From Flavobacterium sp. ov086 (GTDB lineage Bacteria > Bacteroidota > Bacteroidia > Flavobacteriales > Flavobacteriaceae): 64,000 nt of DNA. Below are positions 53,555-61,788 of the stretch, piece by piece. Made by a program: the position numbers and the translations under genes. Location of the stretch: NCBI RefSeq assembly GCF_900187965.1, contig NZ_FZNL01000016.1, positions 62,001 through 126,000 of the forward strand, in the 5' to 3' direction. How positions within the stretch are numbered: position 1 is the first letter of the stretch; each line of letters begins with the position of its first letter. The notes under the pieces were generated by a model. The model had not been told where the DNA came from. It saw only the letters and a program-made list of their open reading frames with translations, and did not search any database.

Positions 53555-53627
53555 TTGTCAGACTGAGCGAAGTCGAAGTCCGACTCCGATTGAACATAAA
53601 AGGGTTTCGACTTCGCTCAACCTGACA
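53555..53627. repeat. TGAGCGAAGTCGAA inverted repeat
   Basis: TTGTCAG..TGAGCGAAGTCGAA on the left and its complement on the right (TTCGACTTCGCTCA..CTGACAA) form a 73-bp hairpin with arms of about 27 bases and a few mismatches. It lies between convergent HIT and histidine-kinase genes. This sequence type is common in flavobacterial intergenic regions. Confidence 0.7.
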
Positions 53628-53652
53628 AAAAATGTTCACTAATAAAATAAGT

Positions 53653-53682
53653 AAAGTGCAGTAAAGAGATTTACTGCACTTT
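53653..53682. terminator. Terminator overlapping the histidine-kinase stop codon
   Basis: AAAGTGCAGTAAA (53653-53665) pairs with TTTACTGCACTTT (53670-53682) around GAGA. For the minus-strand kinase gene the 5' arm is formed by its last codons (Lys-Val-Gln) and stop. Flanking A- and T-runs allow use in both directions. Confidence 0.85.
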
Positions 53683-54822
53683 TTTATTTAGAGAAATCTG
53701 AAATGTAGTTCCTCTGCCAATTTCAGAATGTAAAACTTTTATTTTTCCACGGTGATATTCTTCCACTATTCTTTTGGTTAAAGAAAGTCCTAATCCCCAG
53801 CCACGTTTTTTGGTTGTGAAGCCGGGCTCAAAAATTGTTTTGAACTGGTTTTTAGAAATTCCGGTTCCGGAATCTTTTACATTAATTTTTACATGATGTA
53901 CATCCTGCTCAATCTGAAGATCCAGAGTTCCTTTTCCTTTCATGGCATCAATGGCATTTTTTACTAAATTTTCAATTGTCCAACTGTGTAAAATTGGGTT
54001 TATCATGGCGAAAATTGGTTCTTCGGGTGCATGATAAGAGAAAGCAACCTGCTTAGAGAAACGAGATTGTAAATACTTATAAGTATTCAGGGTTTCGATA
54101 ATAATATCATGTTCTTCTAAAACAGGAACAGATCCAATTTTAGAAAAACGATCGGTAATTGTTTGTAATCGCTCAATATCTTTTTCTATTTCAGATGTTA
54201 TTGAAGGATCAATTTCTTCGGTTTTTAAAATCTCGACCCAGCCAATTAAGGAAGATAATGGTGTACCAATTTGGTGTGCAGTTTCTTTTGCCATTCCTGC
54301 CCACAGTTTGTTTTGAGTCGCCATCTTAGTACTTCTGTAGAAGTTGTAAATCAAAGCGCCAAACAAAAAGATAATAAGCAGTAAAGCAATCGGGTAATAT
54401 TTGAGTTTATTCAATAATGCCGAATTTCCATAATAGACTTGTTGAACTCTACCGGGGGCAAATTCAATAATAATAGGTTCGTTTTCGCTTTTTAAATTTT
54501 TTAGATACTTCATTGATTTGTTCTCGTCAGCCAGTATTTCTTCGGGAACATTTACAGAACTGATCACTTTATCATACATCGTTAGCATTACAGGTACAGA
54601 TGTATTATTGTTGAGAATGTCCAGCGGAAGATCTAAATCTGTATTTTCATCTGCATTAACCAATGTCTTTTGAGCATTAGCCCAAAGATTCATTTTAAGA
54701 CGTTCCTCATTTTTGAAAATTTGAAAAAAGGTATAGGTATTCCAGAGAATCAAAGAAATGATTAGAAAGGAAATAGAAACAATAATCCAGCGGGTTGTAT
54801 TTCTTCTTTCGGAAAAAGACAT
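53671..54822 (-). CDS. Sensor histidine kinase (orphan)
   Basis: This 383-aa membrane kinase has two transmembrane helices (about 12-36 and 143-165) around a short periplasmic sensor. It has an H-box AKETAHQIGTPLSSLIGW, an N-box ENLVKNAIDAMKG, and G-boxes KDSGTGI and GWGLGLSLTKRIV. No HAMP domain is seen, and no response regulator gene is adjacent, so its partner is elsewhere. The gene ends inside its own terminator stem. Confidence 0.92.
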   Translation of the reverse strand: MSFSERRNTTRWIIVSISFLIISLILWNTYTFFQIFKNEERLKMNLWANAQKTLVNADENTDLDLPLDILNNNTSVPVMLTMYDKVISSVNVPEEILADENKSMKYLKNLKSENEPIIIEFAPGRVQQVYYGNSALLNKLKYYPIALLLIIFLFGALIYNFYRSTKMATQNKLWAGMAKETAHQIGTPLSSLIGWVEILKTEEIDPSITSEIEKDIERLQTITDRFSKIGSVPVLEEHDIIIETLNTYKYLQSRFSKQVAFSYHAPEEPIFAMINPILHSWTIENLVKNAIDAMKGKGTLDLQIEQDVHHVKINVKDSGTGISKNQFKTIFEPGFTTKKRGWGLGLSLTKRIVEEYHRGKIKVLHSEIGRGTTFQISLNKKVQ

Positions 54823-54919
54823 AAATTATTTTTTGAGGTATAAATATAACGAAATAAACACATTTAATATTTTATGAGTGCCTAAAGATTTTTTTTGTTT
54901 TTAAGCCCGAAAGTATTTC

Positions 54920-54947
54920 TTTGGCAGAAACCATTTCTCTACTTTTG
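54920..54947 (+). promoter_or_regulatory. Promoter of the flavin reductase gene
   Basis: TTTG at 54920-54923 and TACTTTTG at 54940-54947 are spaced by 16 bases. Transcription would begin about 54952, 33 bases before the ATG at 54985. This supports that ATG over the TTG at 54895, which lies upstream of the promoter. Confidence 0.7.
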
Positions 54948-54984
54948 TACTTTCCGAAACGAGATTCGGTTAAACCAAAAAAGT

Positions 54985-55860
54985 ATGATTAGTATCGATC
55001 CAAAAGAGATACCAACAGCTAAATTGCATGGTTATTTGCAAAGTGCTGTCGGACCAAGACCAATTGCATTTGCAAGTACAATTAGTGCAAAAGGGATTCC
55101 GAATTTATCACCTTTTAGCTTCTTTAATGTATTTAGTGCCAATCCGCCAATTTTGGTTTTTTCGCCGGCACGAAGAGTGCGAGACAATACTGTAAAACAC
55201 ACTTTAATTAATGTTGAAGCAACGCGTGAAGTAGTAATAAATGTTGTAAATTATGATTTGGTACAGCAAACTTCATTAGCAAGTACAGAATATGCTGAAG
55301 GAATAAATGAATTTATAAAAGCCGGATTAACGCAAATTCCGTCAGATTTAGTAAAGCCGTATCGTGTAAAAGAATCTCCGGTGCAGTTTGAATGTAAGGT
55401 TACGCAGATTATTCCATTAGGAACTGAAGGTGGAGCAGGAAATTTGGTATTATGTGAAGTTGTAAAAATGCATATTCACGAAGCTATTTTAGATGAAAAC
55501 GGAGCAATCGATCAGCATAAAATTGACTTGGTTTCAAGATTGGGAAGCAATTGGTATTCAAGGTCAAATCAAGGACTTTTTGAAGTTCCAAAACCATTGA
55601 CTACTCTGGGAGTTGGTGTAGATGCGATTCCGAATTATATCAGGGAAAGTTCCGTATTTGACGGAAATGATCTTGGAAAATTAGGTAACATTGAAGCCTT
55701 GCCTACAACGGAAGAAGTTAGTATATTTGTGAAAGAAAATTTTTCTGTAAAAGGAGTTCTAAGCTCAGACGATCAGGAAAAAATACACTTAGAAGCCAAA
55801 AAATACCTGAATAAAGATGATATTTCATCGGCTTGGAAAGTGCTTTTAGCTAAGAAATAA
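54985..55860 (+). CDS. Flavin reductase family protein
   Basis: This 291-aa protein has the FMN-binding split-barrel of flavin reductases (VGPRPIAFASTISAKGIPNLSPFSFFNVFSANPPILVFSP in sequence blocks, then NVEATREVVINVV and SPVQFECKV). It would reduce free flavin with NAD(P)H or act as the reductase of a monooxygenase. The C-terminal 90 residues (LSSDDQEKIHLEAKKYLNK) are an additional helical part. It stands 30 bases before a DUF3127 gene. Confidence 0.88.
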   Translation: MISIDPKEIPTAKLHGYLQSAVGPRPIAFASTISAKGIPNLSPFSFFNVFSANPPILVFSPARRVRDNTVKHTLINVEATREVVINVVNYDLVQQTSLASTEYAEGINEFIKAGLTQIPSDLVKPYRVKESPVQFECKVTQIIPLGTEGGAGNLVLCEVVKMHIHEAILDENGAIDQHKIDLVSRLGSNWYSRSNQGLFEVPKPLTTLGVGVDAIPNYIRESSVFDGNDLGKLGNIEALPTTEEVSIFVKENFSVKGVLSSDDQEKIHLEAKKYLNKDDISSAWKVLLAKK

Positions 55861-55890
55861 GAAAAGAAACAATAATTAATATAGAAGAAG

Positions 55891-56262
55891 ATGGAAGTTA
55901 CAGGAAAAGTAAAAGTGGTTAACCCAGAGCAACAAGTTAGTGCTGCATTCAAAAAAAGAGAGTTGGTTGTTACCACAGATGAGCAGTATCCACAGCATAT
56001 TTTGATCGAATTTACACAAGATAAATGCGATTTATTAAGTAGCTACAAACAAGGAGAGGCAGTAAAAGTTTCTATCAATTTAAGAGGAAGAGAATGGGTT
56101 AATCCACAAGGAGAAACCAGATATTTCAATAGTATTCAAGGTTGGAGAATCGAAAGATTAGCACCAGAAGGTCCTGCACAAACGCCACCAATGCCAACAG
56201 CAGAAACTTTTGCTCCGGCAACTAATTTAAACGAAGACGAACCGGACGATTTACCTTTCTAA
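55891..56262 (+). CDS. DUF3127 protein
   Basis: This 123-aa protein has the DUF3127 pattern (MEVTGKVKVVNPEQQV, FKKRELVVTTDEQYPQHILIEF, VKVSINLRGREWVNPQGETRYF). The fold resembles OB-type single-strand DNA-binding proteins, but no activity is established here. The acidic proline-rich tail ends DDLPF, similar to the C-terminal tip of SSB proteins. It is a possible single-stranded nucleic-acid-binding protein. Confidence 0.88.
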   Translation: MEVTGKVKVVNPEQQVSAAFKKRELVVTTDEQYPQHILIEFTQDKCDLLSSYKQGEAVKVSINLRGREWVNPQGETRYFNSIQGWRIERLAPEGPAQTPPMPTAETFAPATNLNEDEPDDLPF

Positions 56263-56282
56263 GAGTTTAAATTCCAAAAAAT

Positions 56283-56368
56283 AAATTCCAAATTCCAATT
56301 CATTTTCATGCAGTTGGAATTTGGAATTTTGTTTTTGAAGACACTTGATCAAAGATTCTTTGATCAAG
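56283..56368. repeat. Two perfect inverted repeats between DUF3127 and aat genes
   Basis: AAATTCCAAATTCCAA (56283-56298) pairs with its complement (56314-56329), followed by a T-rich stretch, and is probably the terminator for the upstream gene. CTTGATCAAAG (56344-56354) pairs with CTTTGATCAAG (56358-56368). Further TTGGAATTT units follow to about 56418. No gene is present. Confidence 0.8.
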
Positions 56369-56442
56369 CATTTGGAATTTGGAATTTGAGTATTGGAATT
56401 TCATTTATAATTGGAATTTAAAAAATTGATTATTTTATAAAG

Positions 56443-57081
56443 ATGTATTACGTACGTGAAGAACTATTTTTTCCTCCCGTTTCAGAAGCTGATGAAGAAG
56501 GAATTCTGGCAGTTGGCGGTGATTTAAATCCGGAGCGATTGAAATTGGCTTACAAAAGCGGAGTATTTCCTTGGTTTAATGAAGGGGAACCGATCCTTTG
56601 GTGGGCACCAGATCCAAGAATGGTTTTGTTTTTGGATGAGTTGATTGTGTCTAAAAGTATGAGAAACATATTAAACCGGAATCAGTTTAAGGTGACTTTA
56701 AATAAAAGCTTTAAAGAAGTGATTTCGAATTGCCAAAAAATAAAACGCGATGGTCAAAATGGAACATGGATTTCAAATGAAATGATCGATGCGTATTGCA
56801 AATTAAATGAAGAAGGAATTGCAAAATCTATTGAGGTTTGGCAAGATGATGTTTTAGTAGGAGGGTTGTATGGTATTGATTTAGGACATGTTTTTTGTGG
56901 AGAAAGTATGTTTTCGAAAGTGTCAAATGCCTCAAAAGTTGCTTTTATTGCTTTGGTCAATTATTTAGAGAAAGAAAATTACAAGCTTTTGGATTGTCAG
57001 GTTTACAACCCGCATTTAGAGAGTCTGGGTTGTCGCGAAATTGATCGTGAAGAATTTATGTTTATTTTAGAAAATAAGTAG
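56443..57081 (+). CDS. aat: Leucyl/phenylalanyl-tRNA--protein transferase
   Basis: This 212-aa enzyme adds Leu or Phe to N-terminal Lys or Arg of proteins, marking them for ClpAP degradation (N-end rule). Signatures are FPPVSEADEEGILAVGGDLNPERL, SGVFPWFNEGEPILWWAPDPRMVL, and GGLYGIDLGHVFCGESMFS. The C-terminal CQVYNPHLESLGCREI is typical. It is cytoplasmic and full length. It lies 2 bases before the MOSC gene and is probably co-transcribed. Confidence 0.96.
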   Translation: MYYVREELFFPPVSEADEEGILAVGGDLNPERLKLAYKSGVFPWFNEGEPILWWAPDPRMVLFLDELIVSKSMRNILNRNQFKVTLNKSFKEVISNCQKIKRDGQNGTWISNEMIDAYCKLNEEGIAKSIEVWQDDVLVGGLYGIDLGHVFCGESMFSKVSNASKVAFIALVNYLEKENYKLLDCQVYNPHLESLGCREIDREEFMFILENK

Positions 57082-57083
57082 TA

Positions 57084-57878
57084 ATGAGCACAATTTATAC
57101 TGTAAAAGAGATTTATATATATCCGATAAAAAGTTTAGCCGGAATTAGTTGTCAGAATGCTTTCGCTGAAGAAATGGGATTCGAGCACGATCGCAGATGG
57201 ATGCTGGTTGATGCTGAAAATCAATTTATAACACAAAGAGAATATCCTATTCTAAGTCAGTTTTATCCGCAAATTTCAGATGGAAAAATTAGCATTACTT
57301 TTCAGGATCAAAAGCATGAATTTTCTACAGCCGAACATTTAGAAAATCCAATAGAGGTGAATGTTTGGGACGATAAAAGCGAAGTTGTTGAGGTAAATTC
57401 TGCCACTTCAAAATGGTTTAGTGACCGTTTAGGCTTTCAATGTAAATTGATGAAAATCATTAAAAGTGGAGATCGTAAACACGAGAGTTCAAGATTAAAA
57501 GAAACCTTCAATGTTAGTCTTGCTGACGGATATCCATATTTAATGATTGGAACAAAAAGTTTGGATTTTTTAAATGAAAAACTAGATGATAAAATCACTG
57601 TTTTGAGATTTCGTCCTAATATTGTGATAAGCAGTGAAATTCCTCATGAAGAAGATGATTTTGATACTTTTAAGATTGGAGAAGTTGATTTTAAAAACGT
57701 AAAACCTTGCGGAAGATGTATTATGGTAAATAATGATCCGCAGAAAGGTATCGTAAAAAAAGAACCTTTAAAAACGTTGAGCAAATACAGAAATTTTAAT
57801 AATTCTGTTTTATTCGGAACCAATATAGTAAGTTTAAACAGCGGAATTATTAAGGTTGGAGATGAACTGGTATTCTAG
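57084..57878 (+). CDS. MOSC domain protein
   Basis: This 264-aa protein has an N-terminal MOSC beta-barrel (VKEIYIYPIKSLAGI, GFEHDRRWMLVDAENQFITQRE) and a C-terminal MOSC domain with RFRPNIVIS and PCGRCIMVN, where Cys is thought to bind molybdenum cofactor or sulfur. Relatives such as YcbX reduce N-hydroxylated compounds using molybdenum cofactor. It follows aat by 2 bases. It converges with thiF, and the two reading frames overlap by 4 bases. Confidence 0.9.
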   Translation: MSTIYTVKEIYIYPIKSLAGISCQNAFAEEMGFEHDRRWMLVDAENQFITQREYPILSQFYPQISDGKISITFQDQKHEFSTAEHLENPIEVNVWDDKSEVVEVNSATSKWFSDRLGFQCKLMKIIKSGDRKHESSRLKETFNVSLADGYPYLMIGTKSLDFLNEKLDDKITVLRFRPNIVISSEIPHEEDDFDTFKIGEVDFKNVKPCGRCIMVNNDPQKGIVKKEPLKTLSKYRNFNNSVLFGTNIVSLNSGIIKVGDELVF

Positions 57879-58585
57879 AAATTCAATTTTGTAAAGTTCC
57901 AGTTTAAAGTATTAAAGAGAACCAATTCGTTTTTTAAAGTTGGTAGTTCTAAAACTAACTTTAGAGTTTCATGTGCCATCATAGTACCAATAATTCCGGG
58001 TAAAGTTCCTAAAACGCCATTCAAATTACAATTCGGGACATCTTTAGGATCTGGCATTTCTGGAAATAAATCACGTAAAGTTTTACTTCCATTGTGGTTA
58101 AAAACAGCGATTTGTCCTTCAAATTTTAGAATACTTCCGTAAACCAAAGGCTTTTGTAATGCAACACAGGTATCATTAACCAAATAACGTGTAGTAAAAT
58201 TGTCTGAGCCATCAACAATAATGTCATATTTATCAATAATTTGGCTTGCGTTTTCGGCTGTCAATTTTTCATTTATGGTTTCAACTTCAATTAATGGATT
58301 TAGTTTTAAAACTACTTCTTTAGCAACAAGTGCTTTACTTTTTCCAATTTCATTTTCGGTATATAAAATTTGTCTGTGCAGGTTGTGAATCTCAATAGTA
58401 TCAAAATCCATTATGCCAATAAAACCAACACCAGCAGTCGAAATATATTGTAAAATTGGACATCCTAAACCTCCGGCGCCAATAATTAAAACTCTTGCTT
58501 TTTTGAGTTTTTCCTGACCTTCATCACCAATTTCCGGTAATATAGTTTGTCTGTTGTAACGTAAAAATTCTTGTATAATACTCAT
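57875..58585 (-). CDS. thiF: ThiF-type sulfur-carrier adenylyltransferase
   Basis: This 236-aa E1-like enzyme would adenylate the ThiS C terminus for thiazole formation. It has GAGGLGCPILQY for ATP binding, DFDTIEIHNLHRQIL and NEIGKSKALVAKE. The catalytic-cysteine region reads PNCNLNGVLGTLPG. The two zinc CxxC motifs of E. coli ThiF and MoeB are absent (RDLFPEMPDP instead) and the C-terminal tail is shorter than usual. It is the last gene of the thi operon, 76 bases after thiH. Confidence 0.9.
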   Translation of the reverse strand: MSIIQEFLRYNRQTILPEIGDEGQEKLKKARVLIIGAGGLGCPILQYISTAGVGFIGIMDFDTIEIHNLHRQILYTENEIGKSKALVAKEVVLKLNPLIEVETINEKLTAENASQIIDKYDIIVDGSDNFTTRYLVNDTCVALQKPLVYGSILKFEGQIAVFNHNGSKTLRDLFPEMPDPKDVPNCNLNGVLGTLPGIIGTMMAHETLKLVLELPTLKNELVLFNTLNWNFTKLNF

Positions 58586-58661
58586 TTAATTTAAGTCTTA
58601 AAGTTTGAAAGTCGAAGGTCTTAAAGTCTATATTGAAAGTCAGAATTGAAATAAAAGCATC

Positions 58662-59804
58662 TTACCTTTCAACTTTAAGACTTTCGACTTTATGACTGTA
58701 TATTTTGTCCCAATCTTTCCAAACGGGTTCGTAACCGGAATTGGTTATTATTTGTGCTATTTCTTCTGCAGAACGTTCGTCGCTAATTTCAAATTGTTCC
58801 AATGATTGCGGATCAACAACATAGCCACCTGGATTTGTTTTTGAACCTGCGCTCATACTTGTAACTCCAATCGGAATAATATTATTTCTGAATTTTTCAT
58901 TTTCACGTGTCGAAATTGAAATTTCTAAATCTTCATTCCACAAACGATATGCACAAATAAGCTGTGTTAAATCCTTATCATCCATAATAAAATTCGGCTC
59001 AATAATTCCTTCTGCAGGGCGTAATCTCGGGAACGAAACGGAATATTTAGTCTGCCAATATTTCTTTTGAAGATAATCCAGATGCAAAGCATTAAAAAAG
59101 CTATCCGTTCGCCAATCTTCCAAACCTAATAAAACACCTAAACCAATTTTATGAATTCCTGCAGTTCCAATTCGGTCAGGAGTTTCCAGTCTGTAATCGA
59201 AGTTTGATTTCTTGCCTTTTGTATGGTATTTTTTATAGACTTCCTGATGATACGTTTCCTGATATACTAAAACCGAATAAACTCCGGCATCGTGCAAACG
59301 CTCATAATCTTCGGTAGAAAGTGGTTGAACTTCAACAGAAATAATAGAAAATTGTTCTCGGATTAAAGCAATTGCATTCAGGAAATAATTAATATTTACC
59401 GTATAATTTGCTTCGCCGGTTACCAATAAAACATGATCGAAACCGGTATTTTTCAGAGCTTCGACTTCAAGTTTAATTTCAGCATCAGAAAGTGTTTTTC
59501 GTTTGATTTTATTATCTAAACTAAAACCGCAATAGGTACAAATGTTCTGGCATTCATTGCTTAAATAGAGTGGGGCATACATTTGTATTGTTTTCCCGAA
59601 ACGTTTTTTGGTGATTTCATGACATTGCTGCGCCATTTGCTCTAAGTAGTTTTGGGCAGCAGGAGAAATCAAAACTAAAAAATCATCGAGATTGCGTTTG
59701 GTTTTTGCCAAAGCATGCTCGACTTCTTTAGAAGTAGTCTGGTATATTTTCGATTGTATGGTATCCCAATCGTAGTTTTCAAATACAGATTTGAATGTTT
59801 TCAT
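58662..59804 (-). CDS. thiH: 2-iminoacetate synthase ThiH
   Basis: This 380-aa radical-SAM enzyme turns tyrosine into dehydroglycine (2-iminoacetate) and p-cresol for thiazole synthesis. The cluster motif is CX3CX2C in ECQNICTYCGF. Other features are HVLLVTGEAN, VEVQPLSTEDYERLHDAGV and TSMSAGSKTNPGGYV. It is anaerobic-type chemistry and works with ThiG and ThiF. The upstream thiG is separated from thiH by the inserted GxxExxY element. Confidence 0.95.
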   Translation of the reverse strand: MKTFKSVFENYDWDTIQSKIYQTTSKEVEHALAKTKRNLDDFLVLISPAAQNYLEQMAQQCHEITKKRFGKTIQMYAPLYLSNECQNICTYCGFSLDNKIKRKTLSDAEIKLEVEALKNTGFDHVLLVTGEANYTVNINYFLNAIALIREQFSIISVEVQPLSTEDYERLHDAGVYSVLVYQETYHQEVYKKYHTKGKKSNFDYRLETPDRIGTAGIHKIGLGVLLGLEDWRTDSFFNALHLDYLQKKYWQTKYSVSFPRLRPAEGIIEPNFIMDDKDLTQLICAYRLWNEDLEISISTRENEKFRNNIIPIGVTSMSAGSKTNPGGYVVDPQSLEQFEISDERSAEEIAQIITNSGYEPVWKDWDKIYSHKVESLKVER

Positions 59805-59894
59805 TGTGTTGTGTGTTTTTATTTCACGCAGATTTTTGGAGATTTAAGCAGATTAAAAATGATCTTAATTTTTTTTATAAATATGCTTATCTGT

Positions 59895-60275
59895 TTACTT
59901 TATTTTATTGACAATTCGTTTTATATCATCTAGTATATTTAGAGTGTTGAAATTTACAAGTAGGCCTAACTTTTTATTTGTGAGCCTTAAATAAGTAGAA
60001 AGTTGCTTGTAATGTATTGGAGCTAAATCTTCAACAGATTTTAATTCAATTATTACTTTGTCTTCTACTAAAAGATCAATTCTAAAAGCAGGATCCAGTA
60101 TGATTTCTTCATAAGGAATTATAATTTCGATTTGTTTTTGAACTTCTAAATTGGCTTTTGTTAATTCATAGAACAAAGCACTTTCATAAACGGATTCAAA
60201 TAACCCAGGTCCCAAATTATTATATACTTTAAAAATAGCTCCTCTTGCTACATATGATATTTCATTTTCAGTCAT
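59895..60275 (-). CDS. GxxExxY family protein (predicted PD-(D/E)XK nuclease)
   Basis: This 126-aa protein has the family signature G24-LF-E27-SV-Y30 (GPGLFESVYESAL) and a PD-(D/E)XK-type active site: Asp67 in FRIDLLV and Glu77-x-Lys79 in IIELKSVE, with Gln/Tyr later in HYKQLSTYLR. Such folds cut nucleic acids, but the substrate is unknown. A 13-bp perfect palindrome (AATTCTTTAATTT, 60276-60288, and its complement, 60301-60313) abuts the start codon and may regulate the gene. Its siting inside a biosynthetic operon is unrelated to thiamine; it seems carried by the repeat element. Confidence 0.88.
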   Translation of the reverse strand: MTENEISYVARGAIFKVYNNLGPGLFESVYESALFYELTKANLEVQKQIEIIIPYEEIILDPAFRIDLLVEDKVIIELKSVEDLAPIHYKQLSTYLRLTNKKLGLLVNFNTLNILDDIKRIVNKIK

Positions 60276-60345
60276 AATTCTTTAATTTAAGTTCGAATCA
60301 AAATTAAAGAATTTTCTTTCTTTTTTAAGACAGGTAAATAATTAA

Positions 60346-60390
60346 ATCATTTTTAATCTGCTTAAATCTGCAAAAATCTGCGTGAAATAA
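60346..60390. repeat. Right 45-bp inverted end of the GxxExxY element
   Basis: It contains the periodic units AATCTGC, AAATCTGC and AAATCTGCGTG every 10-11 bases, so the end is internally repetitive with near-helical spacing. The left partner is at 59819-59863. Confidence 0.85.
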
Positions 60391-60392
60391 TT

Positions 60393-61169
60393 TTAGTCAT
60401 ATAAAAATGAGGTCAAGGGACTAGAAGCAATAGCATAATTGTGTTGATTTGCGACTTTAGCCTCAAAAGCTTTTCGACCTGCGATTACAGCTTCTCTAAA
60501 AGCTTCGGCCATTAATTTTGGGTTTCCGGCAACGGCAATTGCAGTATTCACCAAAACAGCATCAGCACCAATTTCCATTGCTTTTGCAGCGTCGGAAGGA
60601 GCGCCAATTCCAGCATCTACAATAACAGGAACAGTACTTTGTTCGATAATAATCTCTAAGAAATCGATAGTTTTTAAACCTTTATTGCTGCCAATTGGAG
60701 AACCTAAAGGCATAACGGCTGTTGTTCCTGCATTTTCTAAATGTTTACACAAAACGGGATCTGCATGAATGTAAGGCAATACAAAAAAGCCAAGCTTAGC
60801 CAATTCTTCGGTTGCTTTTAAAGTTTCGATTGGATCTGGCATTAGGTATTTTGGATCTGGATGAATTTCTAGTTTTATCCAATTTGTTTCTAATGCTTCA
60901 CGTGCTAATTGAGCGGCAAAAACAGCTTCTTTTGCATTTCTAGCGCCCGAAGTATTTGGTAATAAATTGATGTTTGGATGTTTTAAATGCGATAAAATAG
61001 CATCAGTTTCTGTTTCGAGATCGATACGTTTTAAGGCGACAGTAACTAATTCACTTTCTGAAGCCAGAATAGCTTCTTCCATTTCAAGGTTTGAACCAAA
61101 TTTTCCCGTTCCTAAAAACAAACGAGATTTAAAGGTTTTATCACCAATGTTAAACAATGACGTTTGCAT
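60393..61169 (-). CDS. thiG: Thiazole synthase ThiG
   Basis: This 258-aa TIM-barrel enzyme condenses 1-deoxyxylulose-5-phosphate, dehydroglycine and ThiS-thiocarboxylate into the thiazole phosphate. Features are FKSRLFLGTGKF, VALKRIDLE, LLPNTSGARNAKEAV, the Schiff-base Lys99 in NWIKLEIHPD, PLGSPIGSNKGL and DAGIGAPSDAAKAMEIGADAVL-type phosphate binding. Its start lies inside the end of thiE (20-base overlap). Confidence 0.96.
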   Translation of the reverse strand: MQTSLFNIGDKTFKSRLFLGTGKFGSNLEMEEAILASESELVTVALKRIDLETETDAILSHLKHPNINLLPNTSGARNAKEAVFAAQLAREALETNWIKLEIHPDPKYLMPDPIETLKATEELAKLGFFVLPYIHADPVLCKHLENAGTTAVMPLGSPIGSNKGLKTIDFLEIIIEQSTVPVIVDAGIGAPSDAAKAMEIGADAVLVNTAIAVAGNPKLMAEAFREAVIAGRKAFEAKVANQHNYAIASSPLTSFLYD

Positions 61170-61788
61170 ATAATTTTTCGTTGAGTTGTTGAATTAATTT
61201 TTCTTTCTGATCACTTTTAGTAATCATTCCGGAAACTGCGATTCCGTGAATTCCAGTTTCCATTAATTGATTTATATCTTCTAAAGTGATTCCGCCAATG
61301 GCATAAACAGGAATTTTGAGATTGTTTTGTCTCATTTTTTCGAAGATTTCAAAGTATCCTGATAATCCTAAAATAGGACTTAGTTTTTCTTTGGTTTTTG
61401 TAAATTGAAACGGACCAAGACCAATATAATCACAGCCATTTTTAAAGTGATTTTCAATGTCTTCAAAGGTATTGGCTGTTCCGCCAATGATTTTTGTGTT
61501 TCCCAGAATTGCTCTTGCTTCCGCAATATTCATGTCGGTTAAACCCAAATGCACGCCATCAGCAGCAATTTGTTGTGCCAGATAAAGATTATCGTTCACA
61601 ATGAAATTGGCGAGATATTCTTCGCATAAAAACTTTACAGCTTCAGCTAATGCAAAAGTATCTTTGGCAGTTTGATTTTTGAAACGCATTTGTATCCAAT
61701 CACATCCGGCGTCCAGAGCCTGATGAATATTATACAATTGTTCTTCGATGGTTTTTCCTTGTGAGATGTATTGTAATTTATTGTACAT
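61150..61788 (-). CDS. thiE: Thiamine phosphate synthase ThiE
   Basis: This 212-aa enzyme joins HMP-pyrophosphate with thiazole phosphate to give thiamine phosphate. It shows CDWIQMRFKNQT, NFIVNDNLYLAQQIAADGVHLGLTD, IIGGTANTFEDI, DYIGLGPFQFTKTKEKLSP and YAIGGITLEDI with the phosphate-binding glycine pair. It overlaps both thiD (11 bases) and thiG (20 bases), a tightly packed operon. Confidence 0.93.
   Translation of the reverse strand: MYNKLQYISQGKTIEEQLYNIHQALDAGCDWIQMRFKNQTAKDTFALAEAVKFLCEEYLANFIVNDNLYLAQQIAADGVHLGLTDMNIAEARAILGNTKIIGGTANTFEDIENHFKNGCDYIGLGPFQFTKTKEKLSPILGLSGYFEIFEKMRQNNLKIPVYAIGGITLEDINQLMETGIHGIAVSGMITKSDQKEKLIQQLNEKLYANVIV

Larger units (their letters stand above)
59819..60390 (-). 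mobile_element. GxxExxY nuclease-gene element with 45-bp inverted ends
   Basis: The left end 59819-59863 and right end 60346-60390 are inverted repeats of 45 bases that differ at one position (G at 59839). Each reads from outside inward as TTATTTCACGCAG, then GATTTAAGCAG, then ATTAAAAATGAT. The unit contains one gene (59895-60275). It sits exactly between thiG (2 bases after the stop) and thiH (14 bases before the start), so removal would leave the genes close together. No target-site duplication is evident. Mobility is inferred from structure. Confidence 0.72.

Noticed and set aside
54895..54984. 30-residue N-terminal extension of the flavin reductase
   Set aside because: Its TTG lies upstream of a well-formed promoter (54920-54947); the ATG at 54985 leads directly into the conserved domain.
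56344..56368. CTTGATCAAAG palindrome as a Fnr-type site
   Set aside because: Spacing of the TTGATC halves does not fit TTGAT-N4-ATCAA, and it lies among terminator-like repeats away from a promoter.
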